Below are positions 1-7,287 of a stretch of DNA of 32,249 nucleotides, one piece after another (the first letter of the stretch is position 1; every line of letters begins with the position of its first letter). Made by a program: the position numbers and the translations under genes. The stretch spans positions 1-32,249 of the forward strand of contig JBBRXJ010000039.1 of the NCBI GenBank assembly GCA_038248505.1. Reading direction: 5' to 3'. The stretch comes from JBBRXJ01 sp038248505 (lineage in GTDB: Bacteria; Bacteroidota; Bacteroidia; Bacteroidales; JBBRXJ01). The notes beneath the pieces were generated by a model, which had not been told where the DNA came from, did not search any database, and worked only from the letters and a program-made list of their open reading frames with translations.

Positions 1-72
1 CATTGATATAAGAGATTTGTTTTCATTAAAAATCAGCTAATACATTAGAGATGTAAAACTGTGCAGAATCAA
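1..72 (+). repeat. Partial copy 1 of the MITE-like intergenic repeat
   Basis: This stretch aligns by eye with the right half of the complete element at 10539-10735. Shared blocks include TTTCATTAAAAATCAG (TTTCATTATAAATCAG in the complete copy) and the terminal CAGAATCAA at 64-72, the counterpart of CGGAATCAA at 10727-10735. It also matches the reverse complement of the copy near 16.2 kb through GATATA...GAGA and ATTAAAAATCAG. It runs off the left edge of the window, so its other half and any target duplication cannot be seen. It lies downstream of the DUF4097-like gene, in non-coding sequence. Confidence 0.6.
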
Positions 73-141
73 TTAATAAAAACAGAGACTACATAATTAT
101 ACCGTATGCAAATATGAATTAGCCTATTTCACATCTCAAGA

Positions 142-1236
142 TTATTTAAAACGTATCTCTCCACCCTCCGCTACTATTGTAATTTTTGAGCTAGTAGAAA
201 CATTCGTGCCAACTATTCCGGTTGAACGAAATGTTTGAAGCTTTGGATCTATGACGTTTTTTTCGATGGCGATATTTGTAGTTGGTAGAATAACATTTGT
301 TTTGGTATACGTTATATCGCATTGACTAGATATATTGTTTTTGGAAAGCCCCAAGGAGATGTCGGTATATTTTGATTTGAGATTTATTTCACTCAGTTTT
401 TCACCAAGTTCCTTAAAATAAATGTTCCCATAGCTTAATGTACCATTGCAAAGCGTTGTAAGAGTGTTTATATTTATGGAAGAAAAAGATGCATTGCCCT
501 CAACATTAGAAACCTTATTTATATAATATTTATCGCGACGTGTATCGAGTTTTAATTTGTTCACTTCTTCAATAGATACGCGAGCTGATTTACTTAGCAA
601 TGTGAGTGAATTTGCTTTTTCAATACTAAGTTCACCATATCCAAAATTAATGCGTGCTGCATTCATTTCATATATGCTCGCATCACCAAAACTGAGATCG
701 AGATGTACATTTCCAATTAAGCTATGTGCCTTAAAACTTCCGTATGAAAGGTTAATGTTAATAATTCCTTCAAGATCATCGGCATAAATATCACCAAAAC
801 GATTTTCTAGTTTTACGTTGCATTTTTTTGGCAACCATATAGTATAATCAATGCGTATTGAATTATCGGTAGTTGAGAGTAAAGCACCTTTAAAGTCGTT
901 CATCATATCACGACCTGTATTACTAAATATCGTTTTACTAACAATATAATATGGTGTGTTTACAAAGGAGAAATCCACTTCATTCATCATCTTCTTAACT
1001 TTATCAACTTGCTTGGCACGCACTACCATACTTATCTCAATTTTTACCGAATCTTTTGCCCATGTATTTACATGCATCATTCCGTATTTGTTAGATACCT
1101 CAATACTTGTTTCGGCATTGGCGGGATACACATTAGTAATTAGGCGACTTTCTTCTGCTTGTTGCGACAAAGCGCAAAGGCTAATAAAAAAGGACGCAAG
1201 CAATATACTTATTTTATATTTCAGATTTGTTTTCAT
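142..1236 (-). CDS. DUF4097-like exported protein of unknown function
   Basis: The protein is 364 residues from the ATG at 1236. That start is preferred because it opens directly on a signal peptide (basic MKTNLKYK, then a hydrophobic stretch ILLASFFISLCALS); an upstream GTG would add 14 non-signal-like residues. The mature part is rich in short beta-strand repeats of the form 'NxxYGxIxxxxL', such as NRFGDIYADDL, LSYGSFKAHSL, LSFGDASIYEM and FGYGELSIEKA. This is the pattern of DUF4097/DUF2807-type right-handed beta-helical putative adhesins. It overlaps the upstream anti-sigma candidate by 23 bp and so is probably cotranscribed with the sigma factor. A periplasmic or surface location and a role in envelope sensing are inferred from context; no enzymatic motif is visible. 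Confidence 0.7.
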   Translation of the reverse strand: MKTNLKYKISILLASFFISLCALSQQAEESRLITNVYPANAETSIEVSNKYGMMHVNTWAKDSVKIEISMVVRAKQVDKVKKMMNEVDFSFVNTPYYIVSKTIFSNTGRDMMNDFKGALLSTTDNSIRIDYTIWLPKKCNVKLENRFGDIYADDLEGIININLSYGSFKAHSLIGNVHLDLSFGDASIYEMNAARINFGYGELSIEKANSLTLLSKSARVSIEEVNKLKLDTRRDKYYINKVSNVEGNASFSSININTLTTLCNGTLSYGNIYFKELGEKLSEINLKSKYTDISLGLSKNNISSQCDITYTKTNVILPTTNIAIEKNVIDPKLQTFRSTGIVGTNVSTSSKITIVAEGGEIRFK

Positions 1237-1780
1237 AATCGCTGTGTTTATTTGTGTTGTTTGTAGCATCGAGTTCACTCAAAATTGATTCAAGTATTTC
1301 GAGACGCAATCTATAATTCTGTATCATTGCTTCAATAATTTCGGGACTTGCAACATTATCCTTTAAATCCCTCTTAAGGCCAACATAGGCACTATCGAGG
1401 TCAGCAATATCGTTTACCACTTGTTTTTTCATTTCAGGATCGTAGGATGTTAGTGTCGCTAGTTTTGATAAATTCTCATTTATCTTACTGCTATAATACA
1501 TTTCGGCATCTTGTAATTCGGGATTATTTATTTTAATATTTTCACTTAGGTTGTTATCAACCGCATGATGGCTTCTCGAATAGTCATTAAGTGCCCATGA
1601 GGCAGCAAAAATTACTACTGCAGCTGCAATTTGCATACTCACACGACGCCAATTTATTGTATGTTTTTTAGCATCCTGTTTGTTGAGATTCGCGGCAATA
1701 GTATCCCATAAGCGAGGATTAGGTTCCTGTGCCTCAAATTCGCTATGGTTATTACGAATAAAATCTTCTATATTTTGCAT
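1214..1780 (-). CDS. Putative anti-sigma factor, single-pass membrane protein
   Basis: The protein has 188 residues. A soluble N-terminus of about 45 residues (containing PNPRLWDTIAANL) is followed by one membrane segment near residues 48-65 (VSMQIAAAVVIFAASWAL). A longer, probably periplasmic part with helical, coiled-coil-like sequence completes it. This layout, directly downstream (7 bp) of an ECF sigma factor, is typical of Bacteroidota anti-sigma factors that bind the sigma factor in the cytoplasm and sense the envelope outside. There is no zinc-finger HxxxCxxC motif, so it is not a ZAS-domain protein. The function is inferred from position and topology, not from a recognisable domain. 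Confidence 0.65.
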   Translation of the reverse strand: MQNIEDFIRNNHSEFEAQEPNPRLWDTIAANLNKQDAKKHTINWRRVSMQIAAAVVIFAASWALNDYSRSHHAVDNNLSENIKINNPELQDAEMYYSSKINENLSKLATLTSYDPEMKKQVVNDIADLDSAYVGLKRDLKDNVASPEIIEAMIQNYRLRLEILESILSELDATNNTNKHSDYENKSEI

Positions 1781-1787
1781 AATATAA

Positions 1788-2345
1788 TTATTTCATATTT
1801 TTTACTAGTTCGGCCACACGTATTCTCGCTCTCATATATTGTGTTTTTGAGGCCGATTCCGAAACATTGAGAATGCTTGCTATCTCAGCGTGGTCATATC
1901 CTTCAAAAAGATATAGGCTGAGTACCACCCGGGCGCCTTCGGGTAGTTGCTCTACGGCCTTGTGAATCTTCTCAACGGTGAGCTGCATTTCACTGTCGTG
2001 GTCTGCATCATAGCTTTCTGTTTTCTTTTCCCAAGGCTCCATGTCATCCACCAACATGAGATCAATTTTTCGTTTTTTAAGCATATTTATACAGTGATTC
2101 ACCACCACTCGTTTTAACCATGCCCCAAAGCTTGACTCAAACCGGAAGGTATGCAGACGACTGAAGGCATCGGTGAATGATTCTATCAGTATGTCTTCGG
2201 CTTCTTCCTTGTTATTTGTCATGCGGAGGCATATATGATACATTGCCTTTGAATACTGATTGTACAGGCTCGACTGTGCAGCTCGGTCTCCCTGTAAACT
2301 CAGTAGGATCAATTCGCGATTTATGTCTATTACTTCGGAGGTCAA
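1788..2345 (-). CDS. ECF-family RNA polymerase sigma factor (RpoE-like)
   Basis: The protein has 185 residues. Sigma region 2 spans roughly residues 23-92 (LYNQYSKAMYHICLRM, then EEAEDILIESFTDAFSRL and the FRFESSFGAWLKRVVVNHCIN segment that contacts the -10 region). Sigma region 4 lies near residues 125-180 (LPEGARVVLSLYLFEGYDHAEIASIL followed by a helix-turn-helix SESASKTQYMRAR). The reading frame has no upstream ATG before a stop, and the first internal ATG would delete part of region 2, so the TTG at 2345 is the likely start. It is the first gene of a three-gene unit with the anti-sigma candidate and DUF4097-like protein. A TATCTTTG box lies 23 bp upstream. Confidence 0.9.
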   Translation of the reverse strand: MTSEVIDINRELILLSLQGDRAAQSSLYNQYSKAMYHICLRMTNNKEEAEDILIESFTDAFSRLHTFRFESSFGAWLKRVVVNHCINMLKKRKIDLMLVDDMEPWEKKTESYDADHDSEMQLTVEKIHKAVEQLPEGARVVLSLYLFEGYDHAEIASILNVSESASKTQYMRARIRVAELVKNMK

Positions 2346-2367
2346 TGTAGCTTGTTTTTATTAAAGA

Positions 2368-2375
2368 CAAAGATA
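2368..2375 (-). promoter_or_regulatory. Candidate -7 box of the sigma factor operon
   Basis: The minus strand reads TATCTTTG, matching the Bacteroidota -7 consensus TAnnTTTG. No clear TTTG -33 element is found at the usual spacing, which might mean ECF-dependent autoregulation or a weak promoter. The predicted transcript would have a leader of about 16 nt before the TTG start. Confidence 0.4.
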
Positions 2376-2461
2376 GGATGGAAAGGTCACATCTAGGAAG
2401 TATTTTTTTTTGAAAAAAGACATAATTAACATAATTATAGCTAATTACAATTTTGTTTTTT

Positions 2462-3454
2462 TTATATTCGGGCCATAGCCAAAGTAGCTGCATGAAGCGA
2501 AATAGTGATTGCTAAATATAATCTGCGGCTGGTTTTGGGTGATAAGCTAAAGAATTTGTATTCCAATGCTTCTTGCTCACATCCTCGTATACAATCGCCG
2601 CAATAGGTGCAGGTAGATCCTACTTTTTTATTCTTAATATCATTAAAAGAGAGCGCTTCGTATTTGCAATATTTACTGCAATTCATACAAACGATACATG
2701 AATTATTAATGGTAATATTAAATGGATTGATTTTTTTAAGATACATAATAAGAGTTCCTACCGGACAATAAGCAATGCAATGCAGCATCTTTTTTGTCTT
2801 TCGCGAAAATATAATCATAACTGTTATGCCGAGTAAACCAAATGAAATACCCGCAATGCTTGCTGTGAAATTTGATGCCCCCATTATTCGTAAACCGATT
2901 GCTGATACAATAACTAAAAAGAGAAAACCATGCTTCCATGTCATTAAATTTTTAATAGGATTTGTCATTAAATTATTTCTAGAGGCTAAGCTATCCCATG
3001 CCCCAAAATAACATAGATGGCTGCACCATGCGGGACCACTAATTAATACTGTTGAAAGAAATAGTATCGTCATTATGGACCATTCACCTCGGTAAATTGG
3101 CCCTCCTATAATGAGTGCAGGAATTGGAAGATGAAGTTTACCAGACATTAAAAAAATATCGTTGATAAAAATACCTGCAAGTAATTGTGAGAAAAAGAAT
3201 ATGGAGAAAATAAGCCAGCTACGTTTGCGCCAAACTGCTGTTTTCTTTGGGTCTTGCATTTGATAGGCTATGAATGCAGCATAACATGCAGCAATAAATA
3301 CTTGCAAAAAGCCTAGTCCTGCATGCAAACGTTCAGCCAATAAAAAAGGTTTGTGCATAAATAGTTGCACTGGAAGTAATATGAACGCGGTTGTAATAAA
3401 AACGATGAGAGGCAGTGATGTATTTTTAAGTGAAAGCCTATTTATGTTTATCAT
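2462..3454 (-). CDS. NapH/NosR-like membrane ferredoxin (4Fe-4S binding protein)
   Basis: The protein has 330 residues and about six hydrophobic segments. Two membrane-face cysteine motifs typical of the NapH/NosR/CcoG group are seen: CSHLC (residues 144-148, with Tyr-Phe-Gly where the family usually has Pro-Val-Gly) and CIAYCPVG (226-233). A dicluster ferredoxin domain follows with Cys253/256/259/263 and Cys282/285/288/292, enough for two [4Fe-4S] clusters. By family knowledge such proteins pass electrons between the quinone pool and periplasmic or cytoplasmic acceptors. It is the last gene of the Nrf/Hcp cluster, 8 bp after the ResB-like gene, so it may supply or divert electrons for nitrite reduction. 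The exact partner is unknown. Confidence 0.75.
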   Translation of the reverse strand: MININRLSLKNTSLPLIVFITTAFILLPVQLFMHKPFLLAERLHAGLGFLQVFIAACYAAFIAYQMQDPKKTAVWRKRSWLIFSIFFFSQLLAGIFINDIFLMSGKLHLPIPALIIGGPIYRGEWSIMTILFLSTVLISGPAWCSHLCYFGAWDSLASRNNLMTNPIKNLMTWKHGFLFLVIVSAIGLRIMGASNFTASIAGISFGLLGITVMIIFSRKTKKMLHCIAYCPVGTLIMYLKKINPFNITINNSCIVCMNCSKYCKYEALSFNDIKNKKVGSTCTYCGDCIRGCEQEALEYKFFSLSPKTSRRLYLAITISLHAATLAMARI

Positions 3455-3462
3455 TGTAAAAT

Positions 3463-4689
3463 TTAATTTTCAGAATTAGTTCTCTTTCCTTTAAAAATAT
3501 TGTAAATAACTCCCACTATTAGCATAAAAATACCGGTATATATTACTGGCAGCCATGGGTCACGAATAAGTTCAATGATGCTAACTTCGCTCCATTGACC
3601 TTGTTCAGAATTATAGCTTAGCTGGTACATTTTAGCACCATCAATTTTTAAGGGGCTGTTAACGGCAAGAGAGTCTTTACTAATTTGACCTTTATATTTA
3701 ATACTCAAGCTTGAGACATAACTTTTTGGACTAGGCTCTTCCATTATTAAATAGTTGCCGTTGAATGCTTCAATTATTTTGGGTTGATACATAAAACTGC
3801 CACAACTGATCCACCCGCTATCGCAATATTGGTTTTTGGTATAAATAATAAATGCCGCAGGCGTACCTCCTTTGCTAGGCCATAATTCATATTTATTATC
3901 TAAAGGTGCTGCAAGAGGAATGTATTTTTTCACCTCTATTGTAAATTCGTTTAGTTTGATTTTTACCCCTTCAATGATTTCAGTATTTTGCGATTTCTTG
4001 CTACTGATTATAATTCCGTCTGAATCTGACAATAAAATTTTAGGAGGATATACCTTCATTTTAAATTGATCGAGTTTAATTTCCATAGGAATACGAACAG
4101 GATCTTTTCCGTTAATATAGCCAGTTGAAGTGTATAAATCTTCACGCGCCTCAATCGTTATTCTTTGCATATCTCCAGAGCCAAGGGCTGCAGCAAATAC
4201 TATTATCCAAAGTCCAAGATGATTTAAAATAAAGCCTATATTATTTTTTTGAAATGGGAAACTACGTTTAATACTAACTAAGCCAAGTGTTGTTAGAAAA
4301 TATATTTGTGATAGCAGATAGGACCGGCTATGAGTAATGGTGCTTAAGCCAATTATATTTTTTTCAATATTGGATGTATTTGTTTGCTGAGGTATAAATC
4401 CTATCAACAAGCTGAGAACGGTAAATAAAGTAATGGCACTTATGGCTGCGGGAGTACTCTCAAGCCATTTAATTATTGGTGATTTTTTATAACGAAAGTG
4501 CAATACAAAAAGAATACAAATAAATACAGATCCACTAATTAAATTGTAGGGAAAAGCAATATTTGGTAATGTACTATCTGTAGAGGCTTCAAGAGCAAAT
4601 CCGCATAAAAGCAAACCGGTTGCAATGGCAAAACTCTCCTTGAGTGACCAAGGGAAAGCCCACATGCTTCGGTTTTTTTCATCCATCAT
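3463..4689 (-). CDS. ResB-like cytochrome c biogenesis protein
   Basis: The protein has 408 residues. Membrane segments lie near residues 13-30, 45-65, 78-98 and 150-170, followed by a large extracytoplasmic domain (about 175-375, with ITIEAREDLYTSTGYING and KMKVYPPKILLSDSDG) and a last membrane helix near 382-400. This is the ResB/Ccs1 layout of system II cytochrome c maturation, which delivers heme and keeps apocytochromes reduced. It lies 16 bp downstream of nrfA, the expected place for a factor needed to load NrfA/NrfH hemes. The usual partner CcsA/ResC, with its WWD heme motif, is absent from the window. Two ATGs open the frame (4689 and 4686); the first is annotated. Confidence 0.75.
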   Translation of the reverse strand: MMDEKNRSMWAFPWSLKESFAIATGLLLCGFALEASTDSTLPNIAFPYNLISGSVFICILFVLHFRYKKSPIIKWLESTPAAISAITLFTVLSLLIGFIPQQTNTSNIEKNIIGLSTITHSRSYLLSQIYFLTTLGLVSIKRSFPFQKNNIGFILNHLGLWIIVFAAALGSGDMQRITIEAREDLYTSTGYINGKDPVRIPMEIKLDQFKMKVYPPKILLSDSDGIIISSKKSQNTEIIEGVKIKLNEFTIEVKKYIPLAAPLDNKYELWPSKGGTPAAFIIYTKNQYCDSGWISCGSFMYQPKIIEAFNGNYLIMEEPSPKSYVSSLSIKYKGQISKDSLAVNSPLKIDGAKMYQLSYNSEQGQWSEVSIIELIRDPWLPVIYTGIFMLIVGVIYNIFKGKRTNSEN

Positions 4690-4705
4690 GAAGCAAATTT
4701 GCTTA

Positions 4706-6223
4706 TTATAGTTTCTTCATTGGATACGATTTTTCCCGTTCAATTCCCTTTTCAACCCATACAGGTAATGTCTCTTCGAGAAATCGTTTTTTAGCAATAG
4801 TAGCTTTTTTAATATCGAGTCCTATTTCTTTTTGTGCTTTTTCTTTGGTTGAAATATCAGGTATTGAAACCTCTCCAATATATCCTAGTGAAGCAAGTAA
4901 GCGGCTTAATTCTAGTCGGGCTTCTTGCGCTTTATTGATACCATTTCCGATGATACGACTTGATTCAAGTGGAGCATGGAATGATGAACCATGACCTGCT
5001 GCTGCAAAATCCCAGCGCCATTGTGCTTGTCGTATAAGATATAGAATTGATTTCATTTGGTTGGCACTAGCGCCTTTGTCCCATGCGGCCTTAGCTTCGT
5101 AGTGAGCATGAACTAGCTGTACTTCTAATATATCTCTAATTTCTTTTATCTTATCTTGTCTTTGATAAACATTGGCAATTAACTTGTCAGTTTCTTCGCG
5201 ATGGCAAACTTGGCAGGAGTTGGCCACATTATTAAGAGGGCTACGTACCCAGTGATCGGTATATTTTACACCACCTTCACTACGATATGGCATGTGACAG
5301 TCAGCACAGGAAACACCACGGTCAGCATGAACCCCAGTCATAAATAATTCATAATCGGGGTGCTGTGCTTTTAACATGGGTGCTTTACTGATGCCATGAG
5401 ACCAATCCGCGAATTCAATTTTGTCATAATATTGTTCCATGGCTTCAAGAGTAAATCCACTATCCCAAGGAAACGTTAAATAGGCAACTCCCTCAATTTT
5501 CTTTTTATTGAAATAATACTCAACATGGCATTGTGCACAAACAAGTGATCGCATTTCTTGATGGGTTGCTTTTGTTATATCTTTGCCTTGTCGCTGAAAC
5601 GCCTCAATGAGCGCCGGGCGTGTGATGTGTAGGTTCATTGTTTTAGCGTCGTGGCAATCGGCACAACCAATTCCATTAATAACTTCGGAACCTTTGGTAT
5701 CCCATTTTCCTTTATAAAAAGCTTCAGGCGAACCAAGCTCCTGCATTAAACGAGGTACGTCTGGGCTTTTGCAAGTCCAGCAGGTATTGGGTTGTGAACT
5801 ATGTGTTGTATCGTGTGGTGCACCTGTACGCAAGGTTTTCCAGATATCAGCCATTGCATAATAATGACCACGGCCTTGGTTATAATCTTTAGAAAAAGCG
5901 TAGCCAGCCCATAAAATTACCATACGTGGATCTTCTTGTAGCATATCGCGTGAAACGTTACCACCATATTTACTTTTGAAGCCAGTATCAGATGTTTGTA
6001 GATATGATTGATATTCACGCGGAAAATTCATACCCCAAACAGCACTCCGAGGTTCCCATTCCGGATAATCAACTTCAGGAGTATAAGCATAGGTGGCTTC
6101 GCTGCGTCGCTCAACAATGGCTGATGCAAAGAGACCGAGTAGAAAAACAATAAACATGGTGGCGAAAAATAGAATCCATCCTTTCCATGGTTTCTCATTA
6201 ATTTGTTGACTTATACTTTTCAT
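4706..6223 (-). CDS. nrfA: Ammonia-forming cytochrome c nitrite reductase, catalytic subunit
   Basis: The protein has 505 residues with an N-terminal signal anchor (residues 16-36). It has five heme motifs: the diagnostic lysine-ligated CWTCK (148-152), then CADCH (187-191), CAQCH (229-233), CADCH (306-310) and CQVCH (337-341). The CxxCK heme carries the active site for the six-electron reduction of nitrite (also NO and hydroxylamine) to ammonium in NrfA enzymes. Conserved context such as HMPYRSEGGVKYTDHWV is present. The length fits the family. It lies 13 bp downstream of nrfH, so the pair forms the membrane-bound NrfHA complex facing the periplasm. Confidence 0.97.
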   Translation of the reverse strand: MKSISQQINEKPWKGWILFFATMFIVFLLGLFASAIVERRSEATYAYTPEVDYPEWEPRSAVWGMNFPREYQSYLQTSDTGFKSKYGGNVSRDMLQEDPRMVILWAGYAFSKDYNQGRGHYYAMADIWKTLRTGAPHDTTHSSQPNTCWTCKSPDVPRLMQELGSPEAFYKGKWDTKGSEVINGIGCADCHDAKTMNLHITRPALIEAFQRQGKDITKATHQEMRSLVCAQCHVEYYFNKKKIEGVAYLTFPWDSGFTLEAMEQYYDKIEFADWSHGISKAPMLKAQHPDYELFMTGVHADRGVSCADCHMPYRSEGGVKYTDHWVRSPLNNVANSCQVCHREETDKLIANVYQRQDKIKEIRDILEVQLVHAHYEAKAAWDKGASANQMKSILYLIRQAQWRWDFAAAGHGSSFHAPLESSRIIGNGINKAQEARLELSRLLASLGYIGEVSIPDISTKEKAQKEIGLDIKKATIAKKRFLEETLPVWVEKGIEREKSYPMKKL

Positions 6224-6236
6224 ATTTAAATGGTAT

Positions 6237-6827
6237 TTAGTTCATCATTGTTTTTAGCCATGAAGGCACAGGACTTTCGGGAAGCGGTACACGAGCATTG
6301 GGAACACTAGATAAGCTATTTACACGACCGTGTGGGGTTTCGCGGTGACACTCCCAGCAAGGGCGCTCTCTTCTGCTTTGAGTGAAATTATTTTCTGCTT
6401 TTGTAATGCGTGTATCTGTAAAAAGCTTTTCATGACATCGTAAGCAATTGCCAAGTACTGCCCCTTTTCCGGCTTCTTTAATATGAATTACTTGAGGCTC
6501 TTTTCGTAAAGTAAAAATAGTAGCATGACGCATACCGTCTTTTGCTTTAAAAAAATAATGTTTAAAAAAATTATCATTAGGAACATGGCAATCATTACAG
6601 GTAGTTGCTTCGCGATGCGCGCTATGGCTCCAAGTGGCATACTGTGGTGCCATAATATGACAGTTTACACATGTACGCGGACTATCAGAAAAATAGGAAG
6701 TGAAACGTGAGATGTAAAGTACATAGGAAGCTAAACCTACAAGAATACCACCAATCAAAATAACGGCCAGCTTCCAATTAGAAGGAGGTATAACAAATGT
6801 TGCTATTTTTTTGAGCTGTTTAATCAT
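6237..6827 (-). CDS. nrfH: Cytochrome c nitrite reductase small subunit (NapC/NirT family)
   Basis: The protein has 196 residues with one N-terminal membrane helix (about residues 18-38). Four CxxCH heme motifs are seen: CVNCH (53-57), CNDCH (77-81), CLRCH (128-132) and CWECH (157-161). Family members oxidise menaquinol and hand electrons to NrfA. Met59 in the first-heme region (CHIMAPQY) fits the unusual methionine coordination known in NrfH. The gene immediately precedes nrfA. A TATATTTG box sits only 6 bp upstream of the ATG (6833-6840), so a leaderless transcript is possible. Otherwise transcription may come from the upstream cupin/hcp genes past the hairpin at 6847-6881. Confidence 0.95.
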   Translation of the reverse strand: MIKQLKKIATFVIPPSNWKLAVILIGGILVGLASYVLYISRFTSYFSDSPRTCVNCHIMAPQYATWSHSAHREATTCNDCHVPNDNFFKHYFFKAKDGMRHATIFTLRKEPQVIHIKEAGKGAVLGNCLRCHEKLFTDTRITKAENNFTQSRRERPCWECHRETPHGRVNSLSSVPNARVPLPESPVPSWLKTMMN

Positions 6828-6846
6828 AGATTCAAATATATATCAA

Positions 6847-6881
6847 AATTGATGAAGAAAAAAGGTTTTTCTTCATCAATT
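6847..6881 (-). terminator. Perfect 16-bp hairpin between the cupin gene and nrfH
   Basis: The arms are 6847-6862 (AATTGATGAAGAAAAA) and 6866-6881 (its exact reverse complement), with a 3-nt loop. It lies 23 bp after the cupin stop codon and 20 bp before the nrfH start. The T-rich stem suggests an intrinsic terminator or an attenuating or processing hairpin that separates nrfHA expression from the hcp-cupin transcript. There is no clean U-run after the stem on the minus strand, so full termination is uncertain. Confidence 0.55.
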
Positions 6882-6904
6882 AAATAGCATTGCTCTATAA
6901 CTTG

Positions 6905-7234
6905 TTAGCCACGAATCATGGTCAATAGCATTTTAAAACGTTCAGCAGCATTAACAGCATGCGGAATATTTGCTGGCATAATAATGGATTCGCCTGTTTT
7001 CAGTACATGCTTTTGTTTATTAATAAAAATCTCAGCACTCCCTTCCATTACCTGAATTAGCGCATCATAAGGAGCGGAGTGTTCACTCAACGCCTGACCT
7101 TTGTCAAATGAAAAAAGTGTGATAGTGCCAATATCTTTTTTTACTAAAGTTTTGCTAACAACTGAATTTGTTGCATATTCCACCGAGGCATCAAAACGAA
7201 ATATGTTTGAGTGATCGAAGTTTTGTGTTTCCAT
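6905..7234 (-). CDS. Small cupin-domain protein
   Basis: The protein has 109 residues from the ATG at 7234 (METQNFDHSNIF); an upstream frame extension is not needed. It is a single double-stranded beta-helix (cupin) domain. Motif 1 is around EHSAPYDALIQVMEGSAEI and motif 2 is GESIIMPANIPHAVNA. Motif 1 lacks the usual HxH pair (one His only), while motif 2 keeps its His, so metal binding may be incomplete. Small cupins of this kind are often found beside hcp or nrf genes in anaerobes, but the substrate is unknown. It sits between the hcp terminator-like hairpin and the nrfH hairpin. A role in nitrosative stress is inference from location only. Confidence 0.85.
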   Translation of the reverse strand: METQNFDHSNIFRFDASVEYATNSVVSKTLVKKDIGTITLFSFDKGQALSEHSAPYDALIQVMEGSAEIFINKQKHVLKTGESIIMPANIPHAVNAAERFKMLLTMIRG

Positions 7235-7248
7235 ATTTTTTAAATAAT

Positions 7249-7279
7249 AAGCTAGCACGATGTAATATCGTACTAGCTT
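7249..7279 (-). terminator. Terminator-like hairpin after hcp
   Basis: The arms are 7249-7261 and 7267-7279 (13 bp with one mismatch) around a 5-nt loop. On the minus strand the stem is followed by TTATTATTT. It begins 9 bp after the hcp stop and ends about 14 bp before the cupin ATG, so the cupin would be expressed by read-through or not at all from the hcp promoter. Confidence 0.65.
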
Positions 7280-7287
7280 TGTAAATA

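Noticed and set aside
1237..1278. GTG-initiated extension of the DUF4097-like protein
   Set aside because: The signal peptide begins cleanly at the ATG at 1236; the extra residues would place it internally.
6847..6881. FNR/CRP-type site (TTGAT...ATCAA) before nrfH
   Set aside because: TTGAT and ATCAA do occur, but they are the ends of a long perfect hairpin and are about 20 bp apart instead of 4 bp, so a hairpin function is simpler.
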